14,362 nucleotides of DNA, taken from the NCBI GenBank assembly GCA_025201865.1, contig MU602847.1:25402-39763 (forward strand). The letters run 5' to 3'. Position numbers and translations under genes: made by a program. Below the pieces are notes generated by a model. That model searched no databases, was not told the origin of the DNA, and was given only the letters and a program-made list of their open reading frames with translations. Of this stretch, positions 7,601-13,991 are shown piece after piece. Each line of letters starts with the position of its first letter. Position 1 is the first letter of the stretch. This DNA comes from Ramicandelaber brevisporus (lineage: Eukaryota; Kickxellomycota; Ramicandelaberales; Ramicandelaberaceae).

Positions 7601-10600
7601 CTTCGTCTGCCGGTCATTGCTTGGCCCGCTGGACGCTGGACAAAACACAGCGATTCGGCTCTATTGCTCCGCGAGCTTGGGCTACGCCAGTCAGTGTCTC
7701 TTGATACTGTGCTGGACATTGCTGCTGGCAAAGACGAGCACCTTCGCACTGTTGCATTGCGCCACTTAATGAGCCACTTTCACACTGAATATCGCCAGGT
7801 TTATCGAGCAGCATCCATCAAACAGCGCTTCATCAAATGCACTGTGACAGTTATTACTGATAATGGCAAAACAGAGAAGGAAGAATGGTGTGCGCCGCGC
7901 GATTGTTTTACTAACTCTGGACTGTCTATACTTGGCTTCCCAGTGGTTGATTCGTCAATGCGTGCAGAGGCAACAATGCTTGGAGCGAGGGCTGATCCAA
8001 GCGGCTCTGAGCTGCGTAGCTGGATTGACAAGTGGAAGCCTATATCTCGAGTGCATGCAACTCTATCATTCCAATACTTGGCCAATCATGCAGCATCTGT
8101 CATTTCAGCTGGAAGACTAGATAACGTATCATTTATTCCTATTTTTGCACAATCTGGAGCTGATGCATCGCCTGAAGATAAGCCAACTGGATTTATTCAC
8201 CCAAGTGGATGTTACTTTGCTGCAAATACATCCGTTAACAATAATAGCAATAGCAATAGCAATAACAATAACAACAGTAACAAGGAGAGTGGAAGAGACA
8301 ATGATGAATCTGAAGTTCAATTTTCTATATTCACGTATGTTGATTTTGGATCAGTTGCAAATGCATTCTTACATGCATGCGGTGTACAAGACTCACCAAG
8401 CACAGTTGACTTGGCTCAAGTTATGGCAAGTGATCCAGTCAAGTTCCTGAACAGCCTTGGAGGCGACTATTCTCGATATATGCTTGTATTGCGTCAAATT
8501 GCAGTGCAGTACAGAATAGTGTTTGCATCAAATAGCAATTTACTGGCAAAGTTCCGCAGAGCTGATTGCTTAGTTGCAGTTGTTCATTCAAGGCAGAGTA
8601 ATAAAGAATCAGCCAGTGAGAATGAGGTCGCACCCGTTGAGTATAAATTGGCAAATGCATCATCCATTTACTTGGTTGACGATACAACACTGCATCGAAT
8701 GTTTCTTCCATTGAGTGCACCGGCAGATTCACTTTTAGAGACGCTGTATGAAATGCTGGGATCCAAGTGGATATCAAAGTACGTGACTAGATCATACACT
8801 ACATCTGGAACACCCATTGAGACCAAGCTGTCGATTAAACTAAAAGAGCTGATTCATTCACGTGCAGCATTATTACTTCATGATATCAAATCAAATAATA
8901 ATAGTAGTAACAGCAGCAATAATAGCAACAATAGTAATGATCAAAGTGGTGGTGGTGGAAGAAGTCAAAAACCAGTCCGGAATGCAGATTGGATACGCAA
9001 TTGGTTAGATGTACGCCAGTTGTCTGATATTAAAGTGACTCATTCTTTCATCTCAACTGGCGAGCGTCACACTCAGTCCACCACCGCTTATATGGCTCCA
9101 ATGAATGCATTGGCCAGATTGGGTGCTAAACTTGGAGTTGGCTCTGGCGGATTAGTATTGTGTATTGTGCCCACTAGCACTGAGCTTGGATTTGATGACT
9201 TTGATGTTGCCAGAGTTCTCGGTGAAATATTATTTGATCCATGCAGACTAAACGATGCTTTGCTTATTGGAACACTCTTGACTACTGATATTAATGCACT
9301 TCGTCGCAAAGGATTCAATGTGGACAGAGTACTTGCTCCACCACCACCTCCACCACCTCTTCCACCTCCTCCTTCTGCCCCACCTGTGTCTCAGTCACCA
9401 TCAACTGGTACAACTGGTACAGCTGTCAAGTCATCACAGTCGCCACCTCAGCTACCACCTCGCACATCAACATCAACATCAACATCAACACCAGTATCAA
9501 CGTCAAAGAAGAGTGAGCGTGCTGCACCAGCTCTGAATCCGACTCAGCAGCTGTGGTTTAATGAAGTCCATTCAATGTTCCCAAACGAGGATCCAAATGA
9601 GATTAGACGCAATGTTGCAAACATCAGCTCAGATGAACAACTGACAGAATACGTGGAATCACTCTTAACAAAGAAATTGAATGAGTCAGAACCAGATGGC
9701 AGCAGTAGCGATAACTCAATGCCTCCGAAACCATCTGGTCCACACCCTCCCGATGTGTCTCGTTCAACCCAGGCAAACTCTGGCCAATCAGAATCAAAAA
9801 TTACAAAGATGTTCAACAGAATGCACGATGCAATGCGGTCTGGCACAGCTGGAGCTGCCACGTCAACCGCCACATCTACACCAAATGATACACTTCGTCT
9901 CAGGGAATCGAACTCAATTCCGCCAGATCATCACGCCACGTCTCGTAGAATGCTACAACATGCCTCTGCAACATGTGTGTCCTCATCTGACACGTTCCTT
10001 CCCGGCTCATCCTCTTCGTCATCGTCACCATCATCGTCCAATGGCGGCCAGCATATCTCGCCAGGCAACAAGGATCTCAAGCGGATGGCAGAGCAGAGTC
10101 GATCAATGAACTGTACGATTGTGCCGCCTGGTGGTCTTCAGAGAGTGCCCGGTCCAGATTCCACACTGCCATACGCTCTCTTCCTCGAGTCTAATCTCAA
10201 TGCCATGGAGATTCTGCCAGCTATCGCACTGGCAGTCAAGCGCTTATCTCAAGTGCTGGAGACCATTGCATCAGTCATGGAAATTCCATCATCAGCCATC
10301 CACATTTACTACGACCTGAATGGAACGGCTATAGCCTTCAACCGCGGCCGTGCTCTCTTCTTCAACGCTCGCTACTTTATCGAGTTTGGTCACGTCGCCG
10401 CGTTGGATGGAAGGAACAGTGCAGCGCCAATTTCACCAGCTGACGTTTACTTCCACTGGTTCATGATAGCTGCCCATGAATTGGCCCATAACTTTGTAGG
10501 CGAGCATAACGGTGAGCACGAGCACTACATGTCAATGTATGCAGAGCAGTATTTGACTCGATTTGCTACAAAGTTAACCGCACTTCGTTTACTTCCTTAA
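4616..10600 (+). CDS. sacsin-like (DUF3684-type) giant protein with GHKL ATPase fold and C-terminal HExxH motif
   Basis: A 1994-residue protein from one intronless frame. The N-terminus has a GHKL/Hsp90-like ATP-binding fold: N-box E44-L-L-Q-N48-S-N-D51-A, then V-Q-N-N-G (122-126) where Hsp90 has D-x-G, then G-M-F-G-V-G (151-156). The NNG form resembles sacsin as I recall it. F-I-G-F-P-T-H-Q-T (448-456) and P-T-V-E-R-E (469-474) recall the uncharacterised fungal DUF3684 group. About 520-1560 has no motif I recognise. Later come a Pro-rich linker (1575-1590), a CUE-like segment with M-F-P (about 1648-1685), a Ser-rich run (1798-1808) and, near the end, H1954-E-L-A-H1958 with H1964 five residues on. 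Low-complexity inserts at 82-99, about 179-184, 933-951, 1208-1222 and 1427-1441 make it longer than the roughly 1,600-1,700 residues I recall for fungal relatives. The ATG lies 43 codons before the N-box. The role is unknown; ATP-driven chaperone or quality-control work is inferred. Confidence 0.85.
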   Translation: MTLEQLRQQVLSSATESKVIGVNQRALVDKLLARYSTEYGVYRELLQNSNDAGADSVEILFETASSSDRSSASSSPTVKATAAAAAAAAAPTPATPAAAMDGDAELSRLQTLLTQPMAQVTVQNNGRPFTEEDWQRIRVIAQGNQAEDATGMFGVGAYTILALTESPFITSPALPGDSAAAAAAVAVDEKNSSAATTHECMAFFWQDEQLHTRRVRATEPADHPRFKWTRFFLPLRDPQTVPNLESFGRFIASSLLFTRSLNTVSVLVNGMTVIKVTKKPAGMISLDGFPAGLSKSDTMTLMKSPRGLFRQTSIDAAEASLVQIDAEYVHRFTQTVETEIPSRFAFWTIKQTSVSTMEKLERRRSSVFLRSASMALAVEANDAFRNGMERSTKKRPPRTASVSIAYMGLNELEASTVTGADSPSYPCGPDFALFVDLVPRSSSQGRVFIGFPTHQTLGISAHATGPFMPTVERENLDFVDPVLRVWNQELLCMAGRLARAVYVDELDQIRRLAAGITSVALFELEGEAAQQLARRMTHTLACFTPRSSTPASQVGTLVTNGLFLHNYGNGSQSQTGLPAQLTLPLLTTCGVLPSAQSHIASPNLSSLLGLLLSFSADGKTDHKVLPALMHSKIASECPDAMLDELRRQGMRDLELRVPLDIISKMDLTLPQAVRILRWFAAESNAGRLNRLYADMLFQVLAFRLTESGPVIRMRDIKSYASPAIFGNSDGAESALPLPSSALPTAVCRHFSLKEMQRLFPSLVDLDVADWASFIASSHSNQLAESSSFCEKVMLVLSAAFSRGYELQQSLIVSAMSTIPCVPTQHGVKVPSDAYFPGVKLFDDLPIVSLQIASTATLFSRGTQGVSKPLLIALGVRSTVDLQLILDRLDQQLKWDHVQLVRYLASIRDTLTQSDLARLRSAPLFTAEMQPTTTSSPASASPASTASASTASPKVTLISAPGGIPVAQSTSGAMNADESRRYTAQQLYIPDDEHRALRLPVIAWPAGRWTKHSDSALLLRELGLRQSVSLDTVLDIAAGKDEHLRTVALRHLMSHFHTEYRQVYRAASIKQRFIKCTVTVITDNGKTEKEEWCAPRDCFTNSGLSILGFPVVDSSMRAEATMLGARADPSGSELRSWIDKWKPISRVHATLSFQYLANHAASVISAGRLDNVSFIPIFAQSGADASPEDKPTGFIHPSGCYFAANTSVNNNSNSNSNNNNNSNKESGRDNDESEVQFSIFTYVDFGSVANAFLHACGVQDSPSTVDLAQVMASDPVKFLNSLGGDYSRYMLVLRQIAVQYRIVFASNSNLLAKFRRADCLVAVVHSRQSNKESASENEVAPVEYKLANASSIYLVDDTTLHRMFLPLSAPADSLLETLYEMLGSKWISKYVTRSYTTSGTPIETKLSIKLKELIHSRAALLLHDIKSNNNSSNSSNNSNNSNDQSGGGGRSQKPVRNADWIRNWLDVRQLSDIKVTHSFISTGERHTQSTTAYMAPMNALARLGAKLGVGSGGLVLCIVPTSTELGFDDFDVARVLGEILFDPCRLNDALLIGTLLTTDINALRRKGFNVDRVLAPPPPPPPLPPPPSAPPVSQSPSTGTTGTAVKSSQSPPQLPPRTSTSTSTSTPVSTSKKSERAAPALNPTQQLWFNEVHSMFPNEDPNEIRRNVANISSDEQLTEYVESLLTKKLNESEPDGSSSDNSMPPKPSGPHPPDVSRSTQANSGQSESKITKMFNRMHDAMRSGTAGAATSTATSTPNDTLRLRESNSIPPDHHATSRRMLQHASATCVSSSDTFLPGSSSSSSSPSSSNGGQHISPGNKDLKRMAEQSRSMNCTIVPPGGLQRVPGPDSTLPYALFLESNLNAMEILPAIALAVKRLSQVLETIASVMEIPSSAIHIYYDLNGTAIAFNRGRALFFNARYFIEFGHVAALDGRNSAAPISPADVYFHWFMIAAHELAHNFVGEHNGEHEHYMSMYAEQYLTRFATKLTALRLLP
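4859..4912 (+). repeat. (GCA)9 and flanking triplet repeat coding poly-Ala/Pro/Thr
   Basis: Nine perfect GCA codons (4859-4885) encode Ala82-90, followed by mixed CCA, ACA and GCA codons to 4912. It interrupts the ATPase fold between the N-box and the NNG motif, where an extended loop would be tolerated. Confidence 0.95.
5148..5168 (+). repeat. (CTG)7 triplet repeat coding poly-Ala
   Basis: Seven CTG units read in the GCT frame encode an Ala run near residues 179-184, just after the G-M-F-G-V-G motif of the ATPase fold. It is a second independent triplet expansion in the same domain. Confidence 0.95.
7412..7468 (+). repeat. degenerate CATCAGCATCA-type repeat coding Ser/Ala/Thr/Pro
   Basis: Triplet-rich tract encoding residues 933-951 (Thr, Ser, Pro and Ala only). 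It is a probable disordered linker in the middle of the sacsin-like protein. Confidence 0.85.
8237..8281 (+). repeat. AAT/AAC/AGC triplet tract coding Asn/Ser
   Basis: Fifteen codons, residues 1208-1222, encode only Asn and Ser. It is a typical microsatellite-derived disordered insert. Confidence 0.9.
8894..8938 (+). repeat. second AAT/AGT/AGC tract coding Asn/Ser
   Basis: Fifteen codons, residues 1427-1441, again encode only Asn and Ser, followed shortly by a four-Gly run. It has the same composition as the tract about 220 residues earlier but a different codon order, so it is likely an independent expansion. Confidence 0.9.
9338..9385 (+). repeat. CCA-rich tract coding poly-Pro
   Basis: Encodes residues 1575-1590, including runs of seven and four prolines. 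It is followed by Ser/Thr/Pro-rich sequence with P-P-Q-L-P-P-R, which resembles an SH3-binding motif. It forms a stiff linker before the CUE-like segment. Confidence 0.9.
9464..9487 (+). repeat. (ACATCA)4 hexanucleotide repeat coding Thr-Ser
   Basis: Four perfect ACATCA copies encode four Thr-Ser pairs in the linker between the poly-Pro run and the CUE-like segment. Confidence 0.95.
10007..10039 (+). repeat. TCN tract coding poly-Ser
   Basis: Seven Ser, one Pro and three Ser (residues 1798-1808), encoded by mixed TCA, TCC, TCT and TCG codons. It lies in the linker between the CUE-like segment and the C-terminal HExxH domain. Confidence 0.9.
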
Positions 10601-10683
10601 ACACTCCTTTTACTCTTTACTCTTTACTTTTTTCGCTTTTAACTTTTTTTTTTTAGCTTTCACTGTATTCTGCCTCCACCGTG
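10601..10683 (+). promoter_or_regulatory. 83-bp CT-rich gap with splice-acceptor-like T tract
   Basis: Only 83 bp separate the stop of the sacsin-like gene from the ATG of the reductase gene on the same strand. The gap is strongly pyrimidine-rich, with ACTCTTT repeats at about 10609-10630, then CTTTTAAC, eleven T residues (10644-10654) and AG at 10655-10656. I find no AATAAA. It must hold the upstream 3' end and either the downstream core promoter or a processing site. The order of branch-like sequence, T tract and AG looks like a 3' splice site, but CT-rich fungal core promoters look similar. Confidence 0.5.
10655..10683 (+). promoter_or_regulatory. shared leader motif, copy 1 (before the reductase ATG)
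   Basis: The 29 nt directly before the ATG begin with AGCTTTCAC, then one base, GTA, six bases, CTCCAC and four bases. The decarboxylase gene on the other strand has the same three blocks at the same distances from its ATG. Both copies follow a T-rich tract. It may be a transcription-start element, a splice-acceptor exon edge or coincidence. Confidence 0.4.
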
Positions 10684-11967
10684 ATGCTTCGACACTGCGT
10701 TCCTCGTGTGACCACGCGTGCATCTCTACGCGTGTTTGCTGCTCCTGCTTCTAGAGTGGTTTGCAGCGTATGGCAGTCATCTCAGCGCGCGCTGATCTCA
10801 ACGAACGCTCCTGTTTTGCATAGTTTGCCAGTCTTGTCTCGAACTGTCGTGTTTCGTGAACATGGTCCGCCTAGCCAAGTTGTAGACGTCAAAGACATTC
10901 CACTGAACCCTCTTGGACCACATGACTGTCTGGTTCGCTTCCTGGCTTCACCCATCAACCCGTCTGACATTAATGCCATCGAAGGCACGTATCCAATCAA
11001 ACCGGCATTTATCACAACCTCTGACGGTGACAAGGTGGCGATTCCTGGCAATGAAGGTGTCGCTGAGGTTGTGGCACTCGGTAGCAACATTAATTCACTC
11101 GGTTTGGATATCAAGCAGGGCGACTGGGTGATTCCATTGAGCAAAGCCGTTGGAACATGGCGCACTCATGCTGTAATGAATGCAACCGATTTGTTTGTGA
11201 TTCCACACGACAAGATCAGTAAGGATGGCCGTTCAAAGAGTGGAATTACGAGTAATCAAGCAGCCACAATGACTGTCAACATTGCAACAGCGTATCGAAT
11301 GCTCACGGATTTTGTCGATTTGAAATCCACCACAAATGGCTTGGTGATTCAAAATGCAGCAAACAGCGGTGTTGGACGCGCTGTGATTCAGCTTGCGAAG
11401 CACTGGGGAATCAATACAATCAATGTTGTTAGACAGCGCGACGATTTCGACAAACTAGCTGCTGAGCTGCGCGAACTTGGTGCGACACTTGTAGTGGCAG
11501 ATACAGACCTTGCTAAGCCAGAGACGAAGGAGCAGATTCGGAAACTGGCAAGCAGTTCGAACGGCGGTCTCAAATTGGGCCTCAACTGTGTAGGTGGTAA
11601 GTCGACAACATTAATGGCGCAGTTTCTGGCACAGGGCGGGACGCTTGTCACGTATGGAGCCATGTCTCGTCAGCCATTATCTGTTCCTGCAAGTCAACTT
11701 ATCTTCAAGGATTTGCGGTTTGTAGGCTTTTGGATGACAAGATGGTACGCTGAGAACTCGCTCGAGAAGCGCAAAGAAATGTGGCTGGAGATTATAGACT
11801 TGGCATCAAAGATGGTGATTGCAGATCCGCCAATTGTTAAGACAGTTCTCCATGATCCAAACACGAAACCAGAACACGTGGCAATGCTGCAGAGCGATGT
11901 TGAAGCTATTCGGGCTGCTGTTCAGCAAGCTGGTGCAGGTGGCAAGAAACAAATGATTAGCAACTAA
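10684..11967 (+). CDS. mitochondrial 2-enoyl thioester reductase (MECR/Etr1 type)
   Basis: This 427-residue zinc-free medium-chain dehydrogenase/reductase catalyses NADPH-dependent reduction of trans-2-enoyl-ACP, the last step of each round of mitochondrial fatty acid synthesis (the route to octanoyl-ACP and lipoate). The first 57 residues have several Arg and no acidic residue before Glu59, which fits a matrix targeting peptide. The substrate domain carries N-P-S-D-I-N-A-I-E-G-T-Y-P (92-104), with Tyr103 matching the catalytic tyrosine of the family. The nucleotide fold carries N-A-A-N-S-G-V-G-R-A (224-233) and N-C-V-G-G-K-S (301-307). F-V-G-F-W-M-T-R-W (346-354) is also typical. The frame opens one codon earlier with GTG at 10681; the ATG at 10684 is the sensible start, with G at -3. 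It is co-oriented with and very close to the preceding gene, and convergent with the decarboxylase gene. Confidence 0.93.
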   Translation: MLRHCVPRVTTRASLRVFAAPASRVVCSVWQSSQRALISTNAPVLHSLPVLSRTVVFREHGPPSQVVDVKDIPLNPLGPHDCLVRFLASPINPSDINAIEGTYPIKPAFITTSDGDKVAIPGNEGVAEVVALGSNINSLGLDIKQGDWVIPLSKAVGTWRTHAVMNATDLFVIPHDKISKDGRSKSGITSNQAATMTVNIATAYRMLTDFVDLKSTTNGLVIQNAANSGVGRAVIQLAKHWGINTINVVRQRDDFDKLAAELRELGATLVVADTDLAKPETKEQIRKLASSSNGGLKLGLNCVGGKSTTLMAQFLAQGGTLVTYGAMSRQPLSVPASQLIFKDLRFVGFWMTRWYAENSLEKRKEMWLEIIDLASKMVIADPPIVKTVLHDPNTKPEHVAMLQSDVEAIRAAVQQAGAGGKKQMISN

Positions 11968-12102
11968 TTGGCACAACCTTTAAAAAAGAAAAAGAAAAAG
12001 ATATTGGGGTTTAACTTGCTTAATTGGATTGATTGATTGATAGGGGGATTTATAAGACATCTCAAAAGGTTGTATGGTTAGAATAATGTTGTGTGTTTTA
12101 GA
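11968..12102. other. convergent 3' gap with simple repeats
   Basis: This 135-bp gap lies between two tail-to-tail genes. It contains (AAAAAG)3 at 11983-12000 and (GATT)3 plus GAT at 12027-12041. No AATAAA was found on either strand. A TATAAA variant on the minus strand (from GATTTATAAG at about 12048-12057) is the only candidate poly(A) signal for the decarboxylase gene. Confidence 0.6.
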
Positions 12103-13830
12103 TTAGCATGCACAGCCGTTGGGCTGCGATGAATTGCCGCTCACATGGAATGCACCTTTAGCGTCAAGGTCAGCACCAACACGCTCAATCTCGTCGAGCA
12201 GTGCAATCAGATCCTTCTCGGTCAGAGCCGGCTGGTGAGTAATGAGACGGAAGAAAGGTGGAACATTCTGCTTGCCGTGCAGTGGTGCGTAGTCAAACAT
12301 GAACTTGCCGGACTTGCGGATAATGCCGTGGATCTGCTTCGTCGCAGCCTCGACTCCTTTAACCCAGCTCTCGTCATCAAACTGCAGAGGCTGAGTTCCG
12401 TTGCTGTTCGTGCTGATAGACGAGGCAGCAATGTGGCGCAGAGAGGCTGGGACGTACCAGAAGCAGACGTTGAGCAGCTCTGGCTCAATATCAAGGACTT
12501 TGAGCAGGCGTGGTGATCGGATTCTGATTTGGCTGTCCAGGAAGAGAGCATGAGTGCGCAACAAATCAACATGCTTAGTGAGGCCATTGGTGCCATAGTA
12601 CTTCCAGGCCATGAACATCTTGACACTCTCTGGGCGACGACCGCAGCCCAGTGTGCCATCGCCCAGATCGTACGGGTTAGCTCCGTCGTGGAACAAGTAA
12701 TCAGCATGTAGCGCATTGTGACGGTTAAACATGGCGCGGTCACGCGACAGCAAGAATGAGCACATGACTGGCACACCGAGCATCTTGTGTGGGTTGATGG
12801 TGAACGAGTCAGCTAGCTCAGCTCCATCCAAGAGATGGCGGCGGTCTGACGAGAAGATCATGGGTCCTCCCCAGCTGCCGTCGACGTGGAACCACAACCC
12901 TTCCTCGCGAGCAATCTGTCCAATTTCACGGAGTGGATCAAACGCACCAAGAACGGTTGTGCCAGCAGTGGCATTGACAAAGAACGGACGCTCACCGCGA
13001 GCGCGGCTGGCCTGGATCATTTCGCGAAGCTTGGCTGGAATCATGCGGCCGTATTCATCGCATGGCACACTCAGCACATTATCGAGACCAATTCCGGACA
13101 CAAACGCCGACTTGTCAAACGAATAGTGAGACTGTTCAGATGTGAACATGACTGGTTTCTGTGGCGGATGGCCATTCGCAGTGACGGCAGTGGTTGCATA
13201 GTCCCAAAATCCATTGCGCTTGATCTCGGGGAAGTGAGCGTTACGGGCAGTAATGACTGCCAGCAAGTTGGACATTGAGCCGGATGGCGTGCACAATCCA
13301 CCACGCATGTCCTCTGGGAATCCAATGAATCCACCTAGCGCACGAACCACGGCAATTTCAATGATGGTAAATGCCGGGGATACATGATACACATGCGAGT
13401 TGGCGTTCAGCACACCCATCACCAGCTCAGTCACCACGCCAATTGGGTTAGTTGTCGCATACAGCTTGTCCATGAAACGAGGGTTCCAGCATCTGACTGA
13501 GTACTTGAGCGCCTCCTTGATGGTTTCGGTGATGCCATCTGGTCCACAGCCATCGGCTTCCAGGGCAAGATCCATGAGCGACTCAAGCTCGGCTGGCGGA
13601 TGATACTCGACGACAAGCTGGTCCTCTCGGCGACAGTCGGCGACGTACTCGAGCGCAAGTGGAACCACCGAAGACAACAGCCGCTCCAGCTCGGCTACCA
13701 CGGCGTCTTGCTGCAGCTGCGGCTGCTCCTCTGGCTGAGACATGGCCTTGGTCGCAGAAGGTTTGACAGTGGTTGTTCCTACAGTGCCGGGTGGCGTCTC
13801 AGTGATTTGCTCTGGAGCTGGCGGGGTCAT
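12103..13830 (-). CDS. group II PLP-dependent decarboxylase, glutamate/cysteine-sulfinate decarboxylase family
   Basis: This 575-residue protein belongs to the PLP group II decarboxylases that remove the alpha-carboxyl of acidic or aromatic amino acids. The signatures are clear: C-T-P-S-G-S-M-S-N (180-188), S-E-Q-S-H-Y-S with PLP-stacking His235, T-A-G-T-T (288-292), H-V-D-G-S-W-G-G with Asp317 for the pyridine nitrogen, and N-P-H-K with Lys349 for the Schiff base. L-N-V-C-F-W-Y-V-P (453-461) is close to animal GAD. Residues 1-42 are Pro/Thr/Gln-rich with no obvious targeting signal. The first in-frame ATG was used; the frame runs 11 codons further only from TTG. A second ATG (residue 30) has a better context (G at -3). 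The position of the substrate-binding Gln in GAD (F-N-Q) reads F-M-D-K here (119-122), so glutamate, aspartate or cysteine sulfinate cannot be chosen. It ends in C-A-C. Confidence 0.9.
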   Translation of the reverse strand: MTPPAPEQITETPPGTVGTTTVKPSATKAMSQPEEQPQLQQDAVVAELERLLSSVVPLALEYVADCRREDQLVVEYHPPAELESLMDLALEADGCGPDGITETIKEALKYSVRCWNPRFMDKLYATTNPIGVVTELVMGVLNANSHVYHVSPAFTIIEIAVVRALGGFIGFPEDMRGGLCTPSGSMSNLLAVITARNAHFPEIKRNGFWDYATTAVTANGHPPQKPVMFTSEQSHYSFDKSAFVSGIGLDNVLSVPCDEYGRMIPAKLREMIQASRARGERPFFVNATAGTTVLGAFDPLREIGQIAREEGLWFHVDGSWGGPMIFSSDRRHLLDGAELADSFTINPHKMLGVPVMCSFLLSRDRAMFNRHNALHADYLFHDGANPYDLGDGTLGCGRRPESVKMFMAWKYYGTNGLTKHVDLLRTHALFLDSQIRIRSPRLLKVLDIEPELLNVCFWYVPASLRHIAASSISTNSNGTQPLQFDDESWVKGVEAATKQIHGIIRKSGKFMFDYAPLHGKQNVPPFFRLITHQPALTEKDLIALLDEIERVGADLDAKGAFHVSGNSSQPNGCAC

Positions 13831-13859
13831 GAGCGTGGAGATTACGTACTGTGAAAGCT
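13831..13859 (-). promoter_or_regulatory. shared leader motif, copy 2 (before the decarboxylase ATG)
   Basis: Read on the minus strand, the 29 nt before the ATG are AGCTTTCAC, one base, GTA, six bases, CTCCAC, four bases. This is the same spacing as before the reductase gene. Upstream (minus strand) is a T-rich stretch ending in TTTGA before the AG. Eighteen of 29 positions fall in the identical blocks. Confidence 0.4.
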
Positions 13860-13954
13860 TCAAAGAAAAAAATAAGACACAAAAAAATTAAGGAGACGCG
13901 GAGGAAAACAAAACCTGAAGGCTCAAAGCTGAAGGGGAACAAAAAAAAATCGAA

Positions 13955-13991
13955 GCTGCTGTTGCTTCTGCTGCTGTTGCTACTGCTGCTT
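13955..13991. repeat. GCTGCTGTTGCT-type triplet repeat
   Basis: Degenerate GCT/GTT/TCT triplets (AGC/AAC/AGA on the decarboxylase sense strand) lie about 125-160 bp upstream of its ATG, next to a run of nine A residues. It is noncoding here, but similar in sequence to the triplets expanded inside the sacsin-like gene. Confidence 0.8.

Noticed and set aside
13831-13863. 11-codon extension of the decarboxylase frame
   Set aside because: It starts with TTG, which is not a normal eukaryotic start, and the shared leader motif lies here.
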